A DNA stretch of 12,297 nt, taken from positions 1 to 12,297 of the forward strand of contig JAUUYO010000086.1 in assembly GCA_030590405.1 (NCBI GenBank). Reading direction: 5' to 3'. The number at the start of each line of letters is the position of its first letter. Within the stretch, counting starts at the first letter, position 1. Positions 1 to 7,148 of this stretch are shown piece after piece. This DNA is from Kangiellaceae bacterium. Lineage in GTDB: Bacteria; Pseudomonadota; Gammaproteobacteria; Enterobacterales; Kangiellaceae. The notes under the pieces were generated by a model that was not told the origin of the DNA, searched no databases, and was given only the letters and a program-made list of their open reading frames with translations. The translations under genes were made by a program, and so were the position numbers.

Positions 1-1
1 C

Positions 2-898
2 ATCCGAGACCTGCCGATTATTGCCAGCAACTGGCGTAAATCACAAACCTTACAAGAATACCTTATTGATAATAATGTTCAGGCTATCGCCGACATTGAT
101 ACCCGTAAATTAACCCGAATTTTAAGAACCAAAGGTGCTCTTGCGGGTTGTATTATTGCTGGAGATAAGTGTGATGAGGCGGCTGAAAAATTAGCCCTTG
201 AAAATGCCAGGGACTTTGCCGGACTAAAAGGCATGGACCTGGCAAAAGAAGTTTGCGTTAAAAAAAGTTATCAGTGGGATCAAACCAGTTGGAATTTGGT
301 TGAAGGGTATAAAACTCTCAGCGTAGATAAGCAAAAATATCATGTTGTCGCTTATGATTTTGGTGTTAAAAAGAATATATTAAGAATGCTTGCTGAAAGG
401 GGCTGCCGATTAACTGTCGTTCCAGCACAAACCACTTCAAAAGAAGTGCTTGAGTTAAAACCTGACGGTATTTTTCTATCCAACGGTCCGGGCGATCCAG
501 AGCCTTGTGATTATGCGATTAACGCAATCAAAGATTTCTTAGCAACGGATATCCCGGTTTTTGGAATTTGTCTGGGTCATCAGTTACTTGCTCTAGCGGC
601 AGGCGCAAAAACAGTCAAAATGAAATTTGGCCATCATGGCGCTAATCATCCGGTGGAAAATATTCAAGATAAAACGGTTTTGATCACTAGCCAGAATCAT
701 GGTTTTGCGGTGGATGAAGCGTCACTGCCAGCCAATCTTAAAGTGACCCACAAATCATTGTTTGATGGTAGCTTACAAGGAATTGAGCATACCGAAAAAG
801 CTGCATTTGGTTTTCAGGGCCATCCTGAAGCGAGTCCAGGGCCGCATGATGCCGCACCATTGTTTGATCATTTTATTGAGTTAATGGAAAAGAACTAG
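2..898 (+). CDS. carA: Carbamoyl-phosphate synthase small (glutaminase) subunit, 5'-truncated by window edge
   Basis: CarA is the glutamine amidotransferase subunit. It hydrolyses glutamine and channels ammonia to CarB for carbamoyl phosphate synthesis (arginine and pyrimidine pathways, cytosol). The reading frame is open from base 2, giving 298 residues. The first visible residues (IRDLPIIASNWR) match E. coli CarA near residue 82, so about 81 N-terminal residues lie off the window and the full length would be ~379 (E. coli 382). The end of the N-terminal domain shows ADIDTRKLTR. The class I amidotransferase domain follows, with the nucleophile Cys in GICLGHQ (codon 569-571) and the His/Glu of the triad in FQGHPEASPGPHD (codons 821-823 and 827-829). 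All three are intact. The internal ATG at 233 is not the start, because conserved CarA sequence continues upstream of it. carB follows after 148 bases. The promoter and any ArgR or pyrimidine control would lie upstream, outside the window. Confidence 0.97.
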   Translation: MRDLPIIASNWRKSQTLQEYLIDNNVQAIADIDTRKLTRILRTKGALAGCIIAGDKCDEAAEKLALENARDFAGLKGMDLAKEVCVKKSYQWDQTSWNLVEGYKTLSVDKQKYHVVAYDFGVKKNILRMLAERGCRLTVVPAQTTSKEVLELKPDGIFLSNGPGDPEPCDYAINAIKDFLATDIPVFGICLGHQLLALAAGAKTVKMKFGHHGANHPVENIQDKTVLITSQNHGFAVDEASLPANLKVTHKSLFDGSLQGIEHTEKAAFGFQGHPEASPGPHDAAPLFDHFIELMEKN

Positions 899-899
899 G

Positions 900-982
900 G
901 TAGGAGCAGCCTCTGTGCCGCGAACAATGCTGAAAGTAATTGAGTCGTTGATATTTTTCGCGGCACAGAGACACGCTCTCAC
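900..982. repeat. REPIN-like palindromic element in the carA-carB gap
   Basis: This is an imperfect palindrome of ~83 bases. Its inner arms are a perfect 14-base inverted repeat (CTCTGTGCCGCGAA at 911-924, complement at 957-970). The outer ends are similar inverted copies: GTAGGAGC at 900-907, and the complement of GTGAGAGC at 975-982. Each half reads like a REP unit: a GTAGGAG-type head, then a short GC-rich stem ending in CCGCGA. Two REPs in inverted orientation form a REPIN. The layout matches the element downstream of carB. It starts one base after the carA stop, so it could also protect or attenuate carA mRNA. No T-run follows, so a classical intrinsic terminator is unlikely. Confidence 0.75.
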
Positions 983-1046
983 CAATGAACATATTATAAA
1001 TTTATACAATTATTGTTTTACCAAATAATTAATACGGTAATAGTTA

Positions 1047-4000
1047 ATGCCAAAACGTACTGACATAAAAAGTATTTTAATTTTAGGCGCAGGTCCAATC
1101 ATCATTGGCCAGGCTTGCGAATTTGATTATTCTGGGGCGCAAGCCTGCAAAGCGCTTCGTGAAGAAGGTTATCGAGTGATTCTGGTTAACTCGAATCCTG
1201 CGACCATTATGACCGATCCTGAAATGGCCGATGCGACTTACATTGAACCGATCCACTGGGAAGTAGTCGCCACTATTATTGAAAAGGAAAAACCGGATGC
1301 AATATTGCCGACCATGGGCGGGCAAACGGCGCTCAATTGTGCGCTCGATTTAGCTTCTCGCGGGGTTTTAAAAATCCACAATGTGGAAATGATTGGTGCC
1401 AATCGTGAAGCGATTGATAAAGCCGAAGATCGCGAAAAATTTGCCAATGCAATGCGCAAAATTGGATTAGATATGCCTAAGGCCGGTATTGCTCATTCCA
1501 TAGACGATGCGCACAAAGTGCAAGCCGAAGTCGGTTTCCCTTGTATCATCCGTCCATCATTTACCATGGGCGGCACTGGTGGCGGGATCGCCTATAATCG
1601 CGAAGAATTTGAAGAGATCTGTACCCGTGGTTTGGATCTTTCACCCACTACCGAATTATTGATTGATGAGTCTTTGATCGGTTGGAAAGAATATGAAATG
1701 GAAGTGGTTCGGGACAAAAATGATAACTGCATCATTATTTGTTCAATTGAAAACCTCGACCCAATGGGAGTTCATACCGGCGACTCAATTACGGTTGCGC
1801 CAGCACAAACCTTGACCGATAAAGAATACCAAATCATGCGAAATGCATCCTTGGCGGTGCTAAGAGAAGTCGGGGTGGAAACTGGCGGCTCGAATGTTCA
1901 GTTTTCTGTTGACCCTGAAACTGGCCGCATGATTGTGATTGAAATGAATCCACGGGTTTCGCGCTCGTCAGCTTTGGCCTCAAAAGCCACTGGATTTCCA
2001 ATCGCCAAAATCGCCGCCAAACTGGCAGTTGGTTATACCCTCGACGAGTTGCAAAACGATATCACTGGCGGCCGCACGCCGGCGTCATTTGAGCCGAGTA
2101 TCGATTATGTAGTGACAAAAATACCACGTTTTAATTTCGAAAAATTCCCTAATTCTGATGGCACATTAACCACTCAAATGAAGTCGGTTGGTGAAGTGAT
2201 GGCGATTGGCCGCACTTTTCAGGAGTCGATGCAAAAAGCATTACGAGGTCTTGAAACCGGGGTTGACGGTTTTGATCCGATATTAAAAACCGATAGCGAT
2301 AACTGGAAAGAAAAACTTCGTCATAACCTGCAAGTCCCCAGTTGCGATCGAATTTATTATGTAGCAGATGCCTTCAGACAAGAATATTCTGTCGAGCAAG
2401 TTTTCCAACTGACCAATATAGATCCTTGGTTTTTAGTTCAAATCGAAGAACTGGTTCAGTTAGAAAATCATTTTTCGACCTTAAGTCTCGGCGATATTGA
2501 TCGCGACTTATTGCGTAGCATGAAGCGCAAAGGATTTTCAGACAGACGCTTATCAAGTTTAATGCATGTCAGTGAAAAAGAAATTAGAAAACTGCGCCAC
2601 AGTTTAGATCTGCACCCAGTGTATAAACGCGTGGATACTTGCGCGGCCGAGTTTGAAACCGATACAGCTTATCTTTACTCCACCTATGAAGATGAGTGCG
2701 AGGCCGCGCCATCGGATAAAGAAAAAATCATGATTATTGGCGGCGGTCCTAATCGAATTGGTCAGGGGATCGAGTTTGATTATTGTTGCGTACACGCCGC
2801 TTTTGCGATGCGTGATGACGGTTATGAAACCATTATGGTGAATTGTAATCCAGAGACCGTTTCAACCGATTATGATACTTCGGACCGACTTTATTTTGAG
2901 CCTGTGACGTTAGAAGATGTGTTGGAAATTGTCGCCAAAGAAAAACCTAAAGGGGTGATTGTGCAGTACGGCGGACAAACGCCGCTGAAACTCGCCAGAG
3001 ATTTAGAAGCCGCTGGCGTACCGATTATCGGAACATCACCTGATGCGATCGATCGCTCGGAAGATCGTGAAAGATTCCAACGTTCAGTCGAGCGTTTAGG
3101 ACTCAAACAACCCCCCAACCGAACCGCCAGAAATGTCGAAGACGGAGTACGCCTGGCGGATGAAATTGGTTATCCGTTAGTGGTGAGACCTTCCTATGTG
3201 TTAGGCGGCCGAGCGATGGAAATCGTCTTTAATGCTGACGAGTTAAGACGTTATATGACCGAAGCAGTTTCTGTTTCCAATGAGTCGCCAGTACTACTCG
3301 ATTGCTTCTTAAATGATGCCATCGAAGTGGATATAGACGCGATTTATGATGGCGAAACTTGCCTGATGGGCGGCATCATGGAACACATTGAGCAAGCAGG
3401 CGTTCACTCCGGCGATTCGGCCTGTTGTATTCCGCCGCATACTTTAACGGATGACATGCAGGCCAGATTGAAAGTTCAAATCGAAGCCATGGCAAAAGAA
3501 CTTCAGGTGCGCGGTTTAATGAACACCCAGTTTGCGATTCAAGGTGATGATATTTATGTGCTAGAAGTGAATCCTCGTGCATCAAGAACCGTGCCGTTTG
3601 TTTCTAAAGCCACTGGACGACCATTAGCTAAAATTGCCGCCAGCGTAATGGCAGGAAAATCCTTAAAAGAGCAAGGTTTTACCAAGCCTGTCACCTCTGA
3701 TTTTTTCACCGTCAAAGAACCGGTTTTTCCATTTAATAAATTTCCCGGAGCAGATCCTATTTTAGGGCCAGAAATGAAATCGACTGGCGAAGCGATGGGG
3801 GTTGGCAATACCTTTGGCGAAGCTTATTATAAAGCGCAACTTGGCGGCGGTTCACAAGCGCCAAGAGGCGGCAAAGCGATTTTAAGCGTGAAGGACAGTG
3901 ACAAAGTCAAACTGGCAGAAACGGCTCGTGCGTTAATTGCGGTTGGTTTTGAGATTTATGCAACTGGCGGCACAGCCAAAAAGTTAATTAAAGAAGGCGT

Positions 4001-4274
4001 TTTTTGTCAACGGGTAAATAAGGTTTATGAAGGTCGACCACATTTGGTGGATATGATCAAAAATGATGAGATTGATTATATTGTCAATACTACCGAAGGC
4101 AAACAAGCGGTGGCGGATTCTTACGCCATTCGTCGTTCAGCTTTGCAACATAAAGTGGCTTACACCACCACGTTGGCTGCGGGGTTTGCAACCGCTAAAG
4201 CGATCGGTCAACAGACCAGACAAAAAGTGATTACGGTTCAGGAACTTCATGAGCGAGTTAAAGTAAAAAATTAA
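1047..4274 (+). CDS. carB: Carbamoyl-phosphate synthase large subunit
   Basis: CarB uses bicarbonate, ammonia from CarA and two ATP to make carbamoyl phosphate. It has 1075 residues (E. coli 1073). The N-terminus MPKRTDIKSI with LGAGPIIIGQACEFDYSG at ~14-30 opens the carboxyphosphate half (to ~400). The oligomerisation domain spans ~400-550. The second half starts with IIGGGPNRIGQGIEFDY at ~560 and contains the second ATP-grasp, including EVNPRASRTVPFVSKATGRP. The C-terminal MGS-like allosteric domain starts near residue 940 (AILSVKDSDK) and keeps ATGGTAKKL, NKVYEGRPH, VNTTEG and IRRSALQHKV, the region that binds ornithine and UMP/IMP in E. coli. The ATG at 1047 is supported by near identity of the N-terminus to the family, although the ribosome binding site is weak (GGTAA at 1036-1040). 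The spacer at 984-1046 is very AT-rich, includes the palindrome ATAAATTTAT (996-1005) and shows no clear promoter. The gene is probably co-transcribed with carA. Confidence 0.98.
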   Translation: MPKRTDIKSILILGAGPIIIGQACEFDYSGAQACKALREEGYRVILVNSNPATIMTDPEMADATYIEPIHWEVVATIIEKEKPDAILPTMGGQTALNCALDLASRGVLKIHNVEMIGANREAIDKAEDREKFANAMRKIGLDMPKAGIAHSIDDAHKVQAEVGFPCIIRPSFTMGGTGGGIAYNREEFEEICTRGLDLSPTTELLIDESLIGWKEYEMEVVRDKNDNCIIICSIENLDPMGVHTGDSITVAPAQTLTDKEYQIMRNASLAVLREVGVETGGSNVQFSVDPETGRMIVIEMNPRVSRSSALASKATGFPIAKIAAKLAVGYTLDELQNDITGGRTPASFEPSIDYVVTKIPRFNFEKFPNSDGTLTTQMKSVGEVMAIGRTFQESMQKALRGLETGVDGFDPILKTDSDNWKEKLRHNLQVPSCDRIYYVADAFRQEYSVEQVFQLTNIDPWFLVQIEELVQLENHFSTLSLGDIDRDLLRSMKRKGFSDRRLSSLMHVSEKEIRKLRHSLDLHPVYKRVDTCAAEFETDTAYLYSTYEDECEAAPSDKEKIMIIGGGPNRIGQGIEFDYCCVHAAFAMRDDGYETIMVNCNPETVSTDYDTSDRLYFEPVTLEDVLEIVAKEKPKGVIVQYGGQTPLKLARDLEAAGVPIIGTSPDAIDRSEDRERFQRSVERLGLKQPPNRTARNVEDGVRLADEIGYPLVVRPSYVLGGRAMEIVFNADELRRYMTEAVSVSNESPVLLDCFLNDAIEVDIDAIYDGETCLMGGIMEHIEQAGVHSGDSACCIPPHTLTDDMQARLKVQIEAMAKELQVRGLMNTQFAIQGDDIYVLEVNPRASRTVPFVSKATGRPLAKIAASVMAGKSLKEQGFTKPVTSDFFTVKEPVFPFNKFPGADPILGPEMKSTGEAMGVGNTFGEAYYKAQLGGGSQAPRGGKAILSVKDSDKVKLAETARALIAVGFEIYATGGTAKKLIKEGVFCQRVNKVYEGRPHLVDMIKNDEIDYIVNTTEGKQAVADSYAIRRSALQHKVAYTTTLAAGFATAKAIGQQTRQKVITVQELHERVKVKN

Positions 4275-4277
4275 TCT

Positions 4278-4346
4278 GTAGGAGCGGTTTCAACCGCGAT
4301 ACGATGGCTGGCTATAAAGTCGCATCGCGCTTGAAACCGTTCCTAC
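4278..4346. repeat. REPIN-like palindromic element in the carB-greA gap
   Basis: Two 27-base arms, 4278-4304 and 4320-4346, are inverted copies agreeing at 24 of 27 positions. They are separated by a 15-base loop. The left arm starts GTAGGAGCGGTTTCAACCGC and itself contains a small perfect hairpin (GCGGTTTCAACCGC, 4284-4297). The right arm read from the other strand starts GTAGGAACGGTTTCAAGCGC. This is the REP-doublet (REPIN) architecture known from gammaproteobacteria such as Pseudomonas, where such units are mobilised by RAYT (TnpA-REP) proteins. It begins four bases after the carB stop. No T-run follows, so it is not a typical intrinsic terminator, but it could stabilise the carB 3' end. 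Confidence 0.82.
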
Positions 4347-4408
4347 TGGGATTCGCCCAAGGATATGCTGAATAGTTACAAAAATATAAACGAAAGAGTA
4401 ATGATTTA

Positions 4409-4885
4409 ATGAAAACAACACCAATGACAAAACAAGGAGCGGACGCTTTATTAGCAGAGCTAACCGACCTTAAACAAAATCAAAGGCCCAGAGTAGTTGC
4501 TGCAATCGCTGAGGCAAGAGAGCATGGCGATCTAAAAGAAAATGCCGAATATCACGCAGCTCGTGAGCAGCAAGGATTTATTGAAGGTCGAGTACAAGAT
4601 ATTGAGTTTAAATTAGGCTCAGCCCAAGTTATCGATATAGCTACGCTGCCGCAAACCGGCAAAATAATTTTTGGCACCACCGTGACCATTATCAATATGG
4701 ATACCGATGCCGAAGTCACTTACCAAATCGTCGGCGACGATGAAGCTGATGTAAAGAAAAACAAAATTTCGATCAACTCGCCAATAGCTCGCGCCTTAAT
4801 CGGTAAAATGGAAGGTGACGATGTGCTCGTTAAGGCGCCTGGTGGCGAAGTTGATTATGAAATTGCATCGGTTCAATATATTTAG
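4409..4885 (+). CDS. greA: Transcription elongation factor GreA
   Basis: GreA enters the RNA polymerase secondary channel and stimulates cleavage of the 3' end of backtracked RNA. It has 158 residues, the same length as E. coli GreA. The N-terminal coiled coil (~1-75) has the tip sequence EHGDLKENAEYHAAREQQ, with the two acidic tip residues Asp41 and Glu44 that bind the catalytic metal. The C-terminal FKBP-like domain (~80-158) contains FGTTVTI and NKISINSPIARALIGK. The start at 4409 is the only in-frame choice that gives the canonical N-terminus. An upstream ATG at 4401 runs into TAA after one more codon. The ribosome binding site is modest (GAAAGAG, 4392-4398). The 134-base gap after carB is about half REPIN. 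carA-carB-greA is a known gammaproteobacterial order, and greA is directly followed by aroE with no gap. Confidence 0.97.
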   Translation: MKTTPMTKQGADALLAELTDLKQNQRPRVVAAIAEAREHGDLKENAEYHAAREQQGFIEGRVQDIEFKLGSAQVIDIATLPQTGKIIFGTTVTIINMDTDAEVTYQIVGDDEADVKKNKISINSPIARALIGKMEGDDVLVKAPGGEVDYEIASVQYI

Positions 4886-5677
4886 GTGCAAACAAAAAAA
4901 ACAATTTGTGGGGTGATCGGCAATCCAATCGCGCATAGCCTGTCTCCACAAATCCACCAAAAATTTGCCCTACAAACTAATTTAGAGCTGGAATATCAAA
5001 AATATCTGGTTGAAGAAGAGCAACTAGATAGCTTCGTGAAAGAATTTTTTGCCAATGGCGGCACTGGGCTTAATGTTACTCTACCTTTCAAACAGCAAGT
5101 TTTAGAGTTAGTAGATGAGTTAAGTGATGCAGCTAAAACCTGTCAGGCAGTAAATACTTTATCGGTGGATAAAAACGGAAAAATTCGCGGTGATACTACT
5201 GACGGAGCTGGTCTAATCCTTGATCTTACACGACTCGCTTTTGAGTTTGAAAATAAAAACATTTTGGTGGTTGGTGCAGGCGGCGCTTCAATTTCTGTGA
5301 TCCACGCACTTTTAAATAATCAGGCAAGAGTCACTTTGCACAACCGAAGTCAAAATAAAGTTACTGCGGTTATTTCGCAGTTTTCTGATGAGGGAGAGAT
5401 TCACGCCTTTGACTCAAAAGAAACGATCAAATTCGATGGTGTGATCTGTGCGGTAAGTCTGTTTAATCAATCTTTGTTAGACCCCGTTGTTCCGTTGTTA
5501 AACGATAATGCTTTTATTTATGATCTCAATTATGCCCAAAGAGCAGAGCAGACTTTGAATTATTTCAAGCAACGGGGATTCGAAAACAGCTCTGATGGAT
5601 ATGGTATGTTAGTGGGTCAAGCTGCCAAATCTTTTGAGATTTGGCATGGGATTTTGCCTGATTTGGTTTCCCGCTAA
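4886..5677 (+). CDS. aroE: Shikimate 5-dehydrogenase, NADPH-dependent
   Basis: AroE reduces 3-dehydroshikimate to shikimate in aromatic amino acid biosynthesis. It has 263 residues (E. coli 272). Substrate-site residues are visible: Ser18 and Ser20 in GNPIAHSLSP, catalytic Lys69 in NVTLPFK, Asn90, and catalytic Asp106 in GDTTDG. The nucleotide fold has GAGGAS at ~130-135, and NRS at ~153-155 is the basic patch that prefers NADP. The C-terminal GYGMLVGQAAKSFEIWHG supplies the conserved Gln. The start is a GTG placed immediately after the greA TAG and in the same frame. No in-frame ATG exists before the conserved GNPIAH block. A GTG nine codons on would delete the first beta strand. No Shine-Dalgarno sequence is evident, so translation probably relies on termination-reinitiation from greA. 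The exact start codon is the least certain part of this call. Confidence 0.95.
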   Translation: MQTKKTICGVIGNPIAHSLSPQIHQKFALQTNLELEYQKYLVEEEQLDSFVKEFFANGGTGLNVTLPFKQQVLELVDELSDAAKTCQAVNTLSVDKNGKIRGDTTDGAGLILDLTRLAFEFENKNILVVGAGGASISVIHALLNNQARVTLHNRSQNKVTAVISQFSDEGEIHAFDSKETIKFDGVICAVSLFNQSLLDPVVPLLNDNAFIYDLNYAQRAEQTLNYFKQRGFENSSDGYGMLVGQAAKSFEIWHGILPDLVSR

Positions 5678-5679
5678 AC

Positions 5680-5740
5680 CTACCAACTGCTCATTAAATT
5701 CTTGGCAAATTAGGTATTTGAGCTTCTTTGGTAGATTTTT
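5680..5740 (+). terminator. Candidate intrinsic terminator after aroE
   Basis: Inverted repeats CTACCAA (5680-5686) and TTGGTAG (5728-5734), with an inner pair GCTCA (5689-5693) and TGAGC (5719-5723), form a 12-pair stem. The stem is broken by an asymmetric internal bulge (2 and 4 bases) and has a 25-base loop. TTTTT follows at 5736-5740. The position, three bases after the aroE stop and before a differently organised gene, fits the end of the car-greA-aroE unit. The large loop and interrupted stem make this only moderately sure. Confidence 0.5.
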
Positions 5741-5835
5741 GTGTTTCGGATGCAATTGCAGATGATTGAGTACCGGTTAAGGCTTGCTCTGGATTATTTT
5801 TAGATAGCATGAGAAGATTGTACTACTGGATTGAT

Positions 5836-5845
5836 GGAGTACTCC
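5836..5845 (+). promoter_or_regulatory. Palindrome covering the likely Shine-Dalgarno of the diguanylate cyclase gene
   Basis: GGAGTACTCC is a perfect 10-base palindrome. Its GGAG is the best Shine-Dalgarno match ahead of the ATG at 5852, with a long 12-base spacing. As RNA it cannot fold into a normal hairpin by itself because there is no loop. It could pair between molecules or serve as a small DNA operator. The role is unknown. Confidence 0.25.
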
Positions 5846-5851
5846 TAAAAT

Positions 5852-7120
5852 ATGATAATGCGCGACAATCTACAATATTCAACAGGATCGGCTATTTTTG
5901 ACGCCGATTTCTATGCTGATCTGATTGAAACCATTCAAGATGGGGTTTGCGTACTAAAATCAGGTCAATTGATCTTGGTCAATCAGGCCTTTTGTGAAAT
6001 TCTTGGGCAACAACGCGAGCAACTCATCGAACGAGAGTTTAACCAATTTATCCTGACGGAATATATTGAACTCTTTGAGCAAACCCTTCACTCAGCCTTT
6101 GACACCGAACAACCACCACAAGAAATAGAACTCGAAATTCAGCATTCAACTATGAATAATCGCTGGATTCAGATAAAAATAAAACCGCTTGTCAGTAAAC
6201 AAAATCTGGTCTTCGATGTATTGACCTTGCGAGATATCACCTCACGAAAAAGCCTGGTTCGAGAATTAGAATTGTCGGAGCAATACTTTAAAAAAATCAT
6301 CGACAAACTCCCCAGTATTTATTACCGAACCGATGCATCCGGTGTGTTGACTAAAATTTCTGCCCATAGCTGCGAAATGATGGGATATGACATGGATGAG
6401 TTGATCGGCCAACCGCTGGCAAAATTCTACGACGACCCACAACAAAGAACGAAAACCCTGGCTAAAATTCTAGCCAACCTTGGTAAACCCATCTCTGTGG
6501 AATCACTGCTGCGTCGCAAAAACGGAAGCACATTTTGGGTGGCCACCTGCGCTTATGCACGCACCGATGATGCTGGTGAATTTTTAGGGATCGAAGGCAT
6601 GTCGATTGATATTACCGAAAGAAAAAACATCGAATGCAACCTGAGAGAAATAGCCATAAAAGATCAGCTTACTTCGCTAATGAATCGCTTTGGATTACAG
6701 GAGCATCTGGAAAAATCACTGCTACGAGCAAAGAGGCAACATAGCCATATATCCATTATTTTTATTGATCTGGATAAATTTAAGGGAATCAACGATACCT
6801 TTGGGCATCAGGCAGGAGATTTTTATTTAGCTGAATTTGCCCAAAGACTGGAAAGAAGTTTTAGAGAATCGGATTTAGTTGCCAGGATCGGCGGCGATGA
6901 ATTTGTCATATTGCTCGACGATAATACCCAAAGCGACTCAATATCAAAATTGTTAATTCGCTTGCAAGAAATTATGCAGGAACCATTTATGCTGAACGAT
7001 GAAAATGTCAGCTTTGCATATAGCTATGGTAACGCCACCTTTCCCAAACATGGTACCACCGCTTCTGCTCTGCTAAATTATGCCGATCAACAAATGTACC
7101 TGGCAAAAAAACAATCTTAG
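5852..7120 (+). CDS. Cytosolic PAS-PAS-GGDEF diguanylate cyclase
   Basis: This is a 422-residue protein predicted to make cyclic di-GMP from two GTP under control of two PAS sensor domains. PAS1 lies at ~20-132 and PAS2 at ~143-258; each ends in the usual exit motif (RDITSRK at ~127-133, DITERK at ~253-258). The GGDEF domain (~265-422) starts with KDQLTSLMNRFGL, has the substrate-binding IDLDKFKGINDTFGH, the intact active site GGDEF at 347-351, and an inhibitory-site RxxD (RESD, 338-341) exactly five residues before it. So it should be active and feedback-inhibited. No EAL domain, transmembrane segment or signal peptide is visible, which suggests a soluble sensor. The PAS ligand cannot be read from sequence. 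ATG 5852 is used; ATG 5858, two codons later, is an alternative. It is separated from aroE by 174 bases with a terminator-like hairpin and so is probably its own transcription unit, although no promoter is obvious. Confidence 0.93.
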   Translation: MIMRDNLQYSTGSAIFDADFYADLIETIQDGVCVLKSGQLILVNQAFCEILGQQREQLIEREFNQFILTEYIELFEQTLHSAFDTEQPPQEIELEIQHSTMNNRWIQIKIKPLVSKQNLVFDVLTLRDITSRKSLVRELELSEQYFKKIIDKLPSIYYRTDASGVLTKISAHSCEMMGYDMDELIGQPLAKFYDDPQQRTKTLAKILANLGKPISVESLLRRKNGSTFWVATCAYARTDDAGEFLGIEGMSIDITERKNIECNLREIAIKDQLTSLMNRFGLQEHLEKSLLRAKRQHSHISIIFIDLDKFKGINDTFGHQAGDFYLAEFAQRLERSFRESDLVARIGGDEFVILLDDNTQSDSISKLLIRLQEIMQEPFMLNDENVSFAYSYGNATFPKHGTTASALLNYADQQMYLAKKQS

Positions 7121-7136
7121 CCATAAGTGGCTATTT
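7118..7136. terminator. Small bidirectional hairpin between convergent genes
   Basis: TAGCCA (7118-7123), loop TAAG, TGGCTA (7128-7133) form a perfect six-pair stem that includes the stop codon of the diguanylate cyclase gene. On the + strand it is followed by TTTCT. On the minus strand it is followed, six bases later, by a seven-T run (complement of A7105-A7111). It sits in the 28-base gap between convergent genes, where a shared terminator is expected. The stem is short and only half GC, so termination is probably weak. Confidence 0.45.
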
Positions 7137-7148
7137 CTATCAACGTCC

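Noticed and set aside
911..970. Intrinsic terminator between carA and carB
   Set aside because: The hairpin is strong but has no T-run after it, and terminating before carB would be harmful; the REPIN explanation fits better.
1083..3808. Several 60-84 codon minus-strand ORFs inside carB
   Set aside because: They lie antisense to a fully conserved CarB frame, have no ribosome binding sites or recognisable motifs, and are shadows of it.
4340..4369. Promoter for greA inside the REPIN end (TTCCTA / TATGCT, 18-base spacing)
   Set aside because: Only 3 of 6 positions match at -35; not convincing above background in AT-rich DNA.
5680..5734. A third REPIN copy after aroE
   Set aside because: The arms (CTACC...GGTAG) are in the opposite sense to the GTAGG...CCTAC ends of the two REPINs and lack the GC-rich nested stem.
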